From NCBI GenBank assembly GCA_964446585.1, contig CAYUPI010000013.1:62001-126000 (forward strand): a DNA stretch of 64,000 nt, given 5' to 3'. The position numbers and the translations under genes were made by a program. The stretch comes from CAYUPI01 sp964446585 (GTDB lineage Bacteria > Verrucomicrobiota > Verrucomicrobiia > Limisphaerales > UBA8199). This document shows, one piece after another, positions 1-8,336 of this stretch (the first letter of the stretch is position 1; every line of letters starts with the position of its first letter). Under the pieces are notes generated by a model. That model did no database searches. It saw nothing but the letters and a program-made list of their open reading frames with translations, and was not told the DNA's origin.

Positions 1-2460
1 CGGTATAACGTCAGCCACGTTTTCCTCGGGAGCTAGCTGGAATGTGTGGTCCTGGCTGCCGATTCTTGTACCGTTCATGGTGCGTAGCTGCCAATGATAG
101 TCATGGAAATCGATAATCGTGGCTCCGGATGAGCGAGTGTAAATCACAGGTATTTTTCGCCGCGTCAAGCGCCAGCGCAACTTCGCACTGGCGCGTTCCC
201 AAACGGGATATTCCGAATCCGCTACAACGATCAGGCGGGGTTGCACGGCGTCGAGAAAGGCGTCGCTCAATGCTTCTGTTTTCGCCGGCAAGCCCGTGAC
301 CAAAATGTCCGCGCGCAAGTCGGGCGTTCGTTCGAGCAATGCGTCCTGGCCAGGACGGCCCAGGTCCGATACCAACAGGACGCCGGCGCCGCGGAACTTT
401 CCATAGAGCACCAAAGCATTATCGTCCGCCTGCGGAAAACGATCGTCCGCCTGCGGATGAAGCACGGTCCAGCGGCCCAGTTGGCTGCCACTTTGAATCG
501 TATGAACCAGACCTGGAATCTGGCCGAATTCGTTCAGCAGCCGACGATAGACGGGAGAACGGAAACGGACAGGGCTAACGCAAACCTCGTCCACGGCGAA
601 CAGCTCGACCACTGACCGCGCGCCTCCAATGTGGCGATTATCGCCGTGCGAAAGCGCCAAATGCGGCAGTCGGTTGACGCCTTGGGCACGCAGGAATGGT
701 TTGGTGACTAAAGCCACCGAATTGGTCGTACCGCAGTCGATAAGCAAATCATTCTTGCGGCCCGGCGCGTCAAAATAAACCGCCATGCCGCCATTGACGG
801 GCAGGATGTGCAAGCGTGTCGCGGAAGAATTCCACCAGCAGAGACCGGTCCAGGTCAAAACCAGGAGCACTGTGCTGGTAAGCTTCAAGAGTCGCATTTT
901 GGGCCGGAAGAGCCATCCGGTCACGACGGCCAGCAGCAGCGCGTAGTACAAACCTGTTGTGTAGAGGCTTGGCGGCGCGACATAAAAGTAGGCTCTGGGC
1001 CAGGCGGCAAACCAATGGCTGGAAACCCGGATGCACTCCATCAGGAACCAGCCCGCATGGTTGCAGAGAATCGCCGCTGCCGGAAACCATCCGGCCAGCA
1101 GCAAGCCGCCGAGGTTGCTCATCAAAACCAGCGCGCACAAAGGCACCGCGAGCACATTTGCCGGCGTGCTGATCGGCGTCACAATGTGAAAATAACAGGC
1201 CGCAAGCGGGATCGAGCCTATCCATGCCGCGAACGAAGTCAGAAAAATGTCCGCGACGTAACGCCCTGGCACACGCAGAAGAGTCTGCCAGCGCGGCTGG
1301 AGTGATTCTGGCAGCAAAGGATCCGGCGCCCAAATCTTCTGCCACAAACCGTGCAACAATGGCATCGTCAGCATAAGACAAAGCACAACACAGAATGAAA
1401 GCTGGAACCCGGCTTGGAAAAGTTGATGCGGCTCCCATAGCAGGATGATCAGCGCCGCGGCGAAGAGCGAATTCATCAGATCGCTGGGGCGCTTCAAAAG
1501 CCAGCCGAAAATGATAATCGTCAGCATCACGTTAGCCCGAATCGCGGAAGCCGGCCAGCCGGTCAGCGCCGTGTAAAACCAGATCAATGGCAGCAATACC
1601 AAGCCGCAGGCGGCGCGCGGCAGGCTCAACGCTCGGAGCAGCCCAAAGAAGATGCCGAAAATGATTGCCATCCGCAGCCCATCGACGGCGAAAACATGGT
1701 AGGTGGCAGCGCGCACGAACGGCTCGGAAACGTCTTCCGTCAGCGCCGGCTTCCATCCAAGCGTGAGCGCCCATTCGAGCCGCACGGATTCGTCTTCGGC
1801 CGGCAATCCCATAGCCAAAGCCGGCCGTGCCCAGGCCCGGAATCGATCGGCCAGGGGAGGCTTGGCAGGCGACGAAACCACCTGCCAATCCTGCAGCGAA
1901 GCCGCTTCCAACTGATAATAAATCCCCTGCTCCCTCAGGTAAGAGCGGTAATTGAAAGTTCCTTCGGCGGCTGCGGTCTTCGGGAGGCGAATAACGCCGG
2001 TGACTTCGACGGTTTGCCCGGCGAAAAAATTTGTTAATAATTCCGGCGTCGTGACCGCAACGCGACCGACTGCCCTTTGCCAGGGCTGCCGATTGAAACG
2101 CGCGGCCGAGACGTTGAGCCGGGCCAGCGTCCGCCACGATTCCTTTTCGTCCTGAACAAAAATGCGCTGAGAGGGCGTCTCGCCGAGATTTGCGCGGAGA
2201 GTCGCAAGCGCCGGCTCGCTGCCACAGATGAAACGGAGATCATGCGGCGAAAGGACCGCCGAGTGGAGCGCGTCGTTGGCCCAACCCGTTAGCAGCGCCA
2301 GTGGGCCGAGCAGGAATGGCCGCGCTCGCGACCAGACCAGGGCCAACAACGAAAGACTGAATGCGCCTGCCAGCAGCGGGGTCGGGCCGACCCAAGAGCC
2401 GCTCGCCAGCAAGATCCCGAAAACATAGAACAGCACGACCAAAATGAGTGGTCGCTTCAT
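1..2460 (-). CDS. comEC: ComEC/Rec2 DNA uptake channel protein (C-terminus cut by window edge)
   Basis: An open frame of 820 codons runs from the ATG at 2460 to base 1 without a stop. ComEC forms the inner-membrane channel through which single-stranded DNA enters during transformation. Residues 1-200 match the DUF4131 N-terminal region. A hydrophobic multi-helix 'Competence' region follows, containing HVFAVDGLRMAIIFG near residue 255, where the family usually has a SGLH-type motif. From about residue 550 there is a metallo-beta-lactamase-like domain (HILPVNGGMAVYFDAPG, then LALSHGDNRHIGG near 605). That motif normally reads HxDxDH; here the second Asp is Arg, so one metal ligand appears lost. 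The start lies 6 nt after the stop of the vanZ-like gene, which suggests an operon. The family is usually 750-850 residues, so little is missing. Confidence 0.93.
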   Translation of the reverse strand, partial: MKRPLILVVLFYVFGILLASGSWVGPTPLLAGAFSLSLLALVWSRARPFLLGPLALLTGWANDALHSAVLSPHDLRFICGSEPALATLRANLGETPSQRIFVQDEKESWRTLARLNVSAARFNRQPWQRAVGRVAVTTPELLTNFFAGQTVEVTGVIRLPKTAAAEGTFNYRSYLREQGIYYQLEAASLQDWQVVSSPAKPPLADRFRAWARPALAMGLPAEDESVRLEWALTLGWKPALTEDVSEPFVRAATYHVFAVDGLRMAIIFGIFFGLLRALSLPRAACGLVLLPLIWFYTALTGWPASAIRANVMLTIIIFGWLLKRPSDLMNSLFAAALIILLWEPHQLFQAGFQLSFCVVLCLMLTMPLLHGLWQKIWAPDPLLPESLQPRWQTLLRVPGRYVADIFLTSFAAWIGSIPLAACYFHIVTPISTPANVLAVPLCALVLMSNLGGLLLAGWFPAAAILCNHAGWFLMECIRVSSHWFAAWPRAYFYVAPPSLYTTGLYYALLLAVVTGWLFRPKMRLLKLTSTVLLVLTWTGLCWWNSSATRLHILPVNGGMAVYFDAPGRKNDLLIDCGTTNSVALVTKPFLRAQGVNRLPHLALSHGDNRHIGGARSVVELFAVDEVCVSPVRFRSPVYRRLLNEFGQIPGLVHTIQSGSQLGRWTVLHPQADDRFPQADDNALVLYGKFRGAGVLLVSDLGRPGQDALLERTPDLRADILVTGLPAKTEALSDAFLDAVQPRLIVVADSEYPVWERASAKLRWRLTRRKIPVIYTRSSGATIIDFHDYHWQLRTMNGTRIGSQDHTFQLAPEENVADVIP

Positions 2461-2466
2461 GGAAGG

Positions 2467-2925
2467 TTACCAATGGCGGCGCAACCGTCCTACCGCCCAG
2501 AGCAGAAGCAGACCGGCAATTCCCCCGGAGGTGTCAATTAAAACGTCACTTACCTTGCCATCACGCTGAGGCACGAAAAGTTGATGGAATTCGTCACTGG
2601 CCGCATAGAGTCCGACCAGCAGGATGGACCGTCGAGCATCGGCCCAGCACCAGGGCCGGGGATCGCGCCGGATTGGCTTGCGGAACGCACGCCAAAAAAG
2701 CAAGGCCAGGACCGCGTATTCGGTCAGGTGCGCACATTTGCGGATGAAGAATACGACCGTCATAACTGTCTCATTTGAAAGCTGCGGAAAGAGCCAGTGG
2801 ATGATCGGCGCCAGGATGCGCGAGGAATGCTGGAAGGACATTGTGTCGCTGGAGGCGGAAAAAATAACCACCATCCAAACAAGCACCGGCAGCCAGTATT
2901 TGATAAAGGTGCGGAACTTCGGCAC
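2467..2925 (-). CDS. VanZ-like family membrane protein
   Basis: About 152 residues with hydrophobic segments YWLPVLVWMVVIFSAS, TVMTVVFFIRKCAHLTEYAVLALLFW and SILLVGLYAASDEFHQLFVP, ending in a fourth segment (GGIAGLLLLWAVG). The F(I/V)RKxAHxxEYxxL and SDExHQxFVPxRxGxxxDxxxDxxG signatures define the VanZ-like family, named after a teicoplanin resistance protein; its biochemical role is unclear. The GTG at 2925 (VPKFRTFIKYW) is preferred. The frame is open further to 3027, but that extension is translated from the inverted repeat flanking the neighbouring transposase and looks unnatural. The gene precedes comEC by 6 nt. Confidence 0.85.
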   Translation of the reverse strand: MPKFRTFIKYWLPVLVWMVVIFSASSDTMSFQHSSRILAPIIHWLFPQLSNETVMTVVFFIRKCAHLTEYAVLALLFWRAFRKPIRRDPRPWCWADARRSILLVGLYAASDEFHQLFVPQRDGKVSDVLIDTSGGIAGLLLLWAVGRLRRHW

Positions 2926-3007
2926 GGCGCATGGAACCAGAGTCCTCCGGCGGGACGCAACGCTAATTCGTGCTGGGCCAATGCAACAGCGCTGTGCAAG
3001 TGCAAGT

Positions 3008-4201
3008 GTGCAAGTGTCAGTCCTCACTTTTTCAACCGCCTCGGCTTCCTGATGCCCGGAGGCGATAAGGACGATTCCACCGGCCCACCGGCCACCAGCC
3101 CTTGACGCATAAAAAGGTCAGGACAATACTCGTCCATGCCGCGCAAGCTGCGCATCCAGTATCCTGGCGCAATATACCACGTGATGAATCGTGGCGATCA
3201 GTGGGAGGACATCTTCCAGGACGACAAGGATCGGGAGCGTTTTATCCAAACACTAGCCGAAGTCTGTGGGAAGACCGACTGGCAAATCCACGCGTTTTGT
3301 TTGATGCGCAATCACCTTCACCTGGTAGTCGAGACACCGCAGGCCAACCTGGTGGATGGGATGAAATGGCTCTTGGGAATTTATACTAAGCGCTTCAATA
3401 TTCGGCACAAGCTTTGCGGACACGTTTTCGCCGGACGATACAAGGCACTAATTGTGGACGGGAGCGGCAATGGCTATCTGCGAACGGTCTGCGACTATGT
3501 CCACCTCAATCCCGTGCGAGCCGGACTGCTACCGCCGGAGGCTCTTTTGGAGTGCTTCCGCTGGAGCAGCTATGTAGAATATCTCAAAGCACCCGAAAAT
3601 CGCCCACGCTGGCTCCGGATTGACCGGCTGCTGGGGGAGAAAGGGATTCCCTGGGACAGCGACGCGGGCCGCAAAGAATTTGCGGCGCAGATGGAGCGGC
3701 GCAGAGCTGAAGAGGCGGACGCAGATTATCGCGCGCTGCGTCGCGAGTGGTGCCTGGGCAGCGAGCAATTCCGCAAGGAGCTGCTGGCCGCAGCCGCCGA
3801 GCGAGTCGGGCTAAACCACTATGGCGCGGACCGCCGCGAGAGCAGCCAGGAGAAGGCTGAACGCATTTTGGCCGAGGGGCTCAAGCAACTGGGTTGGGGC
3901 GAATCCGAGCTAGGGGCACGGCCGAAAGGCGACCGGCGAAAGGTTGCCCTGGCCCGGCAGCTGAGACTCGAAACGACCATGAGCCTCAAGTGGATCGCTA
4001 GGCACCTGCAAATGGGAAGTTGGACCAACGTCTCCAACCTGCTCCGGCGACAAGCTGGTGAACACGATCTCCCGGCTGGCGAAAAGCACCCACCCGGATT
4101 CCCGCCGGATGCGAACCGGCAATTAAACCTATGCATCCTGTCCAGCTAAACGGAAGTCACACGAAGCGAGGAGTTCAAAAAGTGAGGACTGACACTTGCA
4201 C
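3008..4201. mobile_element. RAYT transposase unit bounded by a 29-bp inverted repeat
   Basis: Bases 3008-3036 and 4173-4201 are inverted copies of each other with 28 of 29 matches (core AGTGAGGACTGACACTTGCA on the right side). Between them lies only the Y1-type transposase gene. REP-associated transposases are typically flanked by the palindromes they recognise, so the pair is most simply read as the substrate ends. No target-site duplication is evident immediately outside the arms. Confidence 0.72.
3136..4149 (+). CDS. REP-associated tyrosine transposase (RAYT, Y1_Tnp)
   Basis: 337 residues. The N-terminal 160 residues form a Y1/HUH single-strand transposase domain: start MPRKLRIQYPGAIYHVMNRG, HUH motif RNHLHLVVET near residue 57, and candidate catalytic tyrosine in CDYVHLNPVRAGLL near residue 120. 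These enzymes nick and join single-stranded DNA at REP palindromes. The C-terminal half contains charged helices and a helix-turn-helix-like segment (TMSLKWIARHLQMGSWTNVSNLL). It is intact and flanked by an inverted repeat, so it may be active. It is unrelated in orientation to its neighbours and separates vanZ/comEC from a small membrane protein. Confidence 0.92.
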   Translation: MPRKLRIQYPGAIYHVMNRGDQWEDIFQDDKDRERFIQTLAEVCGKTDWQIHAFCLMRNHLHLVVETPQANLVDGMKWLLGIYTKRFNIRHKLCGHVFAGRYKALIVDGSGNGYLRTVCDYVHLNPVRAGLLPPEALLECFRWSSYVEYLKAPENRPRWLRIDRLLGEKGIPWDSDAGRKEFAAQMERRRAEEADADYRALRREWCLGSEQFRKELLAAAAERVGLNHYGADRRESSQEKAERILAEGLKQLGWGESELGARPKGDRRKVALARQLRLETTMSLKWIARHLQMGSWTNVSNLLRRQAGEHDLPAGEKHPPGFPPDANRQLNLCILSS

Positions 4202-4209
4202 GGGTGTAG

Positions 4210-4533
4210 GTGGTGAAGCCGCGACAGCATAGACCGTGCGTAGGTGAGGATGGACGCCGCGCCATCTATGTTGGTGTCGCAGCGGTCCCGCTATCTATCT
4301 TCGGGTGCGCGATGTCAACCTCATTCGAGGGGCACGTGGTTCGCTTGTTCGGCGAGAGAGCGCTCCCTTACGTCATATATGGAACAGTGATTATCGTCGC
4401 GATCGCCGCTATGATCGCCTACAGGTTCATCCCCAAGCGAGCAATAATCCCCCTCGGGACAATTGGCTGGGTGCTTTCGTTCATACTGCTATATTGGTGG
4501 TTCTGGTTTGGCCCAGGAGCTCTGAACATGTGA
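4210..4533 (+). CDS. Small membrane protein, unknown function
   Basis: Up to 107 residues with two clear membrane segments in the C-terminal half (LPYVIYGTVIIVAIAAMIAYRF and IIPLGTIGWVLSFILLYWWF) and a possible third near the N-terminus. I do not recognise the family. The start is unsure: the GTG at 4210 abuts the transposon inverted repeat, while the ATG at 4312 (MSTSFEGH) would give a compact 73-residue two-helix protein. No close partner gene is present. Confidence 0.5.
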   Translation: MVKPRQHRPCVGEDGRRAIYVGVAAVPLSIFGCAMSTSFEGHVVRLFGERALPYVIYGTVIIVAIAAMIAYRFIPKRAIIPLGTIGWVLSFILLYWWFWFGPGALNM

Positions 4534-4687
4534 CGAGCGCAAACCATTCGTGCGCGGGGTCAAACCATAGCGCGGTTTGGCGCGGAAAGTTCCCGAGCCG
4601 GCCAATGTGAGCTTGAATGTTCTAGTCAGCCGACCTTGCAGGGACAACTATGACCCGTTCAGTCCGTGACCATTAGTGAAATTCGTG

Positions 4688-6520
4688 TCAGCCAGCCGTT
4701 CCCTCCGTCGCATCCTCTTTCTCCCCTTCCTCCGCCGGCGGCGGCTCGCCCAGGTAATGGTGTAAGTCCGTCCTCGTAACGTACCGCCGAAATACCTCCG
4801 CGAAATCTTTCAATACATACCCTTTCGCGGAGGAGCCGCCCTCCCACAGCGTTCGTGGTTTGATTCCATACGGCCTTAACACTTGGGATAGCCAGATGTC
4901 CGTCACCGGGTTGCCCTGCCGCATCTCCGCCCACGGCCGATCCGCAAAGTTGTTCAATCCCATCACCAACTCCCGAGTGAACAGCCGCTCCTTCTTTTCA
5001 ATCGTGAACAGCGCGAATATCCCCAACAGCAGCGACGCGGTCAAATTCTGCTCTTGCGACCCGGCGCTCAAGCCAACTCCCGCTTGCCTTGCTGCTTCGG
5101 GCCAATGACCCCCGGCTATGTCCGCTAACACTAGCAGCGGCTCCCAGATGTCCGCCGCCCGGTCGTTCAGCGCGCCCGGTATCTCCGGCCGCGCCGCGGC
5201 AATCGCCCCTTGATGGTCCAATACAAATCTCGCGCACTGCTGTCTCAGCGGTTGCGTGTCCAGCTCCCGGCTCCGTTCGCACTTTTCCGCGGTGGTCTTC
5301 CGCTGCATCCGGATGATAATGCACCGGTCCGCCAGCGTGTCCGGAAACCGCCCGATCTTCGCCATCGCTTTCGGACACCAGTACGAGTATTTCTTCACCG
5401 CCCCCGCCGCAGTGGAATTCTCATCCTCTGCCTCTTCCTCTAAATCCGAATCTGCTGCCGCAACGGCCCGAAAAACGAACGCCGTCTCACGATTATAGCC
5501 GGCGTTCAAAATGCCCTTCAATTGGTCGTTGCCCCGAATGAACGTATCCACCTCATCAATCAGCAGTGTCGGCGACAGCTCCTCGATCACGCGGAAGAAC
5601 GCCGGCGGGCTGATGTTCGATGATGCCACTGCCCGGTTCGCCAGCGCTTTCAGCAGCCCCAGCAGCGTCGTTTTCCCGCACCTCTTCTCCGGTGACTCAA
5701 TCCCAACGTAAGTCGTCACATCCCGCAAATGGAACGCGTACGTGTGCAGGACCCACAACGCCAGCGTGGGTGCCGCATGCGCCGGCAGCACCACGTAGCG
5801 GCTGAGCAATTGCGACAGCTCATCCAACAGCGCCGCGCCATCCACCCGTTCCGGCCACACCGCCACATCCGCCTCGACTTCTTGGGCGTGTTGCCCTCGC
5901 TCTGGAGCGCGGCCCGCCTGCCCGCCAGACCTGCCTTTGAGCGGCGGCGGGCCCTCGGCCGCAGCAACTCCCGAGCAGGCTATTGCTCCCGAATTACTGC
6001 CCAAGCATCGGGCCACAGGGCGTCCTTCTTCACCTGTTCCGGATTTGGGCAACTCACACGCGTCTCGATTCGTCTCCCCTTTCATCTCCACGGGGTGCGT
6101 CGTCGAAGTGCCCGATCCCTGACCCTCCGCACTATCGCCTTTCCCTTCGCCAAACGGTCGCCTCGCGCGAAACTGCCAAACCTGAATCGCCTGGCGCAGC
6201 GCTGAGTCCTCCGGATCGAGCTCAACCTTCCCGGCCGCCTCCTCCAGGCCTCGTCTCAGCCGCTCCCCATTCTCCGGCAGCGCCAGTTCTTCGAGCTCCT
6301 CAAGCGCCTCAATCAGCGTTGTCGGCAGGTTTTCGCTTGCCTCCAGCGCTTGGGCCAGGCTGTTGAAATATTCCTCATTGCCCGGCTCGGGCTCAGGCAG
6401 CGTGTAATTCCCTGCCGCCAGTTCCGCTTTGAAGTATCCAAATAACTGGCCCAGCAATTTCCGCCCCACTGTGGCCAGTTCCCGGGGTCGCACGAACGAG
6501 TTTAGCATGACTGTTTTCAT
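4688..6520 (-). CDS. DUF3631 P-loop ATPase (primase-helicase-like)
   Basis: 610 residues from the ATG at 6520 (MKTVMLNSFVRPREL). The open frame extends to 7015, but that part is low-complexity and repeat-derived. Residues 1-120 are helical and acidic, followed by a Gly/Ser/Pro-rich linker (120-215). The DUF3631 domain follows with Walker A GIESPEKRCGKTT (273-285) and Walker B TLLIDEVDTF (318-327). It continues to an arginine-rich sensor-like stretch (PDTLADRCIIIRM) and a C-terminal helical region. DUF3631 is found C-terminal to primases or D5-like helicases of phages and mobile elements; a role in DNA unwinding is inferred. It stands alone, with tandem CTGACG repeats upstream. Confidence 0.78.
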   Translation of the reverse strand: MKTVMLNSFVRPRELATVGRKLLGQLFGYFKAELAAGNYTLPEPEPGNEEYFNSLAQALEASENLPTTLIEALEELEELALPENGERLRRGLEEAAGKVELDPEDSALRQAIQVWQFRARRPFGEGKGDSAEGQGSGTSTTHPVEMKGETNRDACELPKSGTGEEGRPVARCLGSNSGAIACSGVAAAEGPPPLKGRSGGQAGRAPERGQHAQEVEADVAVWPERVDGAALLDELSQLLSRYVVLPAHAAPTLALWVLHTYAFHLRDVTTYVGIESPEKRCGKTTLLGLLKALANRAVASSNISPPAFFRVIEELSPTLLIDEVDTFIRGNDQLKGILNAGYNRETAFVFRAVAAADSDLEEEAEDENSTAAGAVKKYSYWCPKAMAKIGRFPDTLADRCIIIRMQRKTTAEKCERSRELDTQPLRQQCARFVLDHQGAIAAARPEIPGALNDRAADIWEPLLVLADIAGGHWPEAARQAGVGLSAGSQEQNLTASLLLGIFALFTIEKKERLFTRELVMGLNNFADRPWAEMRQGNPVTDIWLSQVLRPYGIKPRTLWEGGSSAKGYVLKDFAEVFRRYVTRTDLHHYLGEPPPAEEGEKEDATEGTAG

Positions 6521-7218
6521 ATTTTCTTGCCCAACTCTAAACCGTCCGGTTGGACATCCGCTGTCCAAGGGCCAAAAAAGATTTCCCGATCTGGTATCTG
6601 CTGTTTGGTATCCTCTGGCGTAAAGATTCCCTTCTCCGCTCAGGGGAGCGGGCCGGCCTGCCCTCCGCAGTGCCTTCTTGACCGGAGTAGTGCTTTTGAC
6701 GAAGGCGGTTGACGAAGGAGGGGGCGAGGTGCTCTCCCATTTCAACTTCCCGCTTTCTCGCCGTCGCCTCTCCTTTCTCCCTTCTACTTTCTCCCTTATC
6801 CCATTGTGCCTCCTGACGCCCTGACGCCCCCTGACGGCTTGCCTGACGGCTTCGATTTTCACAAATGCCTGTGGCCACAACGTTCTGACGGTCTGACGGC
6901 TCAATACCCCCAAGTGCCCCTGTGGACTGATATCCACTCGGTTCACCTTCCCTCGGAGGCGTTCAGCGTCCACGTAGTGGGATTTGTGCTTTCTACTATT
7001 CGCTCTCCCTTGCATCTCGTTTCCGAGGTCAATCGCACGTATCCGCAGCTAACCGCACCAAACCGCAGCTATTAAAGGTCAAACGTATAGGGGGGTGCCG
7101 ATCCCTTCTCCTCCGCCTCAGGACGCAGAGCGGGAGGGGGAGCAACTCCATGCAGTGCAGTCTCCTCGCGCGGAAAGCCATTGCGATGCATTGCCGGACT
7201 GAACCATAATTCGGTCGC
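6521..7218. repeat. Gene-free region with CTGACG repeats and heptamer-like purine/pyrimidine tracts
   Basis: This 700-bp gap contains six copies of CTGACG at 6813, 6821, 6831, 6843, 6885 and 6893, spaced 8, 10, 12, 42 and 8 bp. It also contains pyrimidine-rich quasi-tandem units at 6733-6800 (TTTCTCCCTTCTACTTTCTC), and alternating CCGCAGCT/ACCGCAC words at 7038-7072. It separates the DUF3631 gene (leaving leftward) from pdxJ (leaving rightward), so promoters for both must lie here; I cannot assign one with confidence. Confidence 0.5.
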
Positions 7219-7956
7219 ATGCTGAAGCTGGGAGTCAACATCGATCACGTGGCCACATTGCGGGAAGCGCGGTATCGCGGCCGCGAGCGAGGCGAACCGG
7301 ATCCAGTAGCGGCGGCGCTGGCCTGCGAGGCCGCCGGCGCCCACGGAATCACGGCCCACTTGCGAGAAGACCGCCGCCATATCCAGGATCGTGATGTGTG
7401 GAAGATACGCCAGACCATCAAAACGCGTCTGAACCTGGAAATGGCCAACGCGGCCGAGATTATAAGCATTGCGCTCAAACTCAAACCGGACATTGTCTGC
7501 GTTGTGCCCGAACGCCGCCAGGAAGTGACAACCGAGGGCGGTCTGGATGTAGCCGGCAATTTGGCCTCATTGACGGAGACTCGTCAGCGGATGAACGACG
7601 CCGGCATCGAAGTCAGTTTATTTATAGCGCCGGATACAAGGCAGATCGAAGCGGCGGCACGCTGTGGCAGCCAGTTCATCGAGCTGCACACGGGTGCGTT
7701 TGCCGAAAGTTTCCCGGACCAACAACAAGGCCAATTCGAGCTGGACCGGTTGATTGCCGGAGCGAAGCAGGCACACGCCCTTGGCCTGAGAGTCAATGCC
7801 GGGCACGGATTAAATTACGAAAATCTTCCACCGGTTCATCGGGTGCCGCATTTGGTGGAACTGAACATCGGCCACAGCATCATCAGCCGCGCCATCACGG
7901 TAGGCGTGGCAACGGCAGTCAAGGAAATGCTCAAGCTGATGAAAAATTACCGATGA
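7219..7956 (+). CDS. pdxJ: Pyridoxine 5'-phosphate synthase
   Basis: 245 residues, the normal length. PdxJ condenses 1-deoxyxylulose 5-phosphate with 3-amino-2-oxopropyl phosphate to make pyridoxine 5'-phosphate, the last ring-forming step of DXP-dependent vitamin B6 synthesis. Diagnostic blocks are all present: LGVNIDHVATLREAR at the start, GITAHLREDRRHIQDRDV, LNLEMA, VPERRQEVTTEGGLDV, IELHTGAFAE, NAGHGLNYEN and ELNIGHSIISRAI. The stop overlaps the acpS start (ATGA), an arrangement seen in many bacteria (pdxJ-acpS). Confidence 0.97.
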   Translation: MLKLGVNIDHVATLREARYRGRERGEPDPVAAALACEAAGAHGITAHLREDRRHIQDRDVWKIRQTIKTRLNLEMANAAEIISIALKLKPDIVCVVPERRQEVTTEGGLDVAGNLASLTETRQRMNDAGIEVSLFIAPDTRQIEAAARCGSQFIELHTGAFAESFPDQQQGQFELDRLIAGAKQAHALGLRVNAGHGLNYENLPPVHRVPHLVELNIGHSIISRAITVGVATAVKEMLKLMKNYR

Positions 7957-8333
7957 TTCTTGGCATCGGCATCGACATTATCGAAGTTGAGCGGATAAAG
8001 GCCTCATTCGAGCGGTTTGGCGAGCGGTTCCTAAGCCGGATTCTGCACCCGGACGAGATCAAATACTGCTTGTCGCACCGCGCTCCGGCGCCTTTCCTGG
8101 CGGCGCGGTTTGCGGGCAAGGAGGCTATTTCTAAAGCGTTTGGTACCGGCATCGGCGCGCAACTTGGCTGGCAGGACATGGAAATCGGACGCAAAGACAG
8201 CGGCGAGCCGTTTGTAATTTTGCACCCGGCGGGCCAGACCCTGCTCAAAGCGAGGGGCGCCCGGTCGGTTTTCATCAGCCTGAGCCACACGCAGGCACAC
8301 GCGGCGGCGGTCGCGATTCTCGAGGCCGCTTGA
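7953..8333 (+). CDS. acpS: Holo-[acyl-carrier-protein] synthase
   Basis: 126 residues from the ATG at 7953, which overlaps the pdxJ stop. AcpS transfers 4'-phosphopantetheine from CoA to the serine of acyl carrier protein. The two signatures are GIGIDIIEVERI at the N-terminus (Mg-binding Asp) and FAGKEAISKAFGTGIG in the middle (Glu ligand and Lys). It ends with the usual SLSHTQAHAAAVAILE strand. The open frame continues upstream inside pdxJ, but that part is pdxJ read in another frame. Likely cotranscribed with pdxJ. Confidence 0.96.
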   Translation: MILGIGIDIIEVERIKASFERFGERFLSRILHPDEIKYCLSHRAPAPFLAARFAGKEAISKAFGTGIGAQLGWQDMEIGRKDSGEPFVILHPAGQTLLKARGARSVFISLSHTQAHAAAVAILEAA

Positions 8334-8336
8334 ATC

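Noticed and set aside
770..2137. Two long minus-strand open frames (222 and 201 residues)
   Set aside because: They lie in other frames of comEC, whose real frame is open for the full 820 codons and shows the family motifs.
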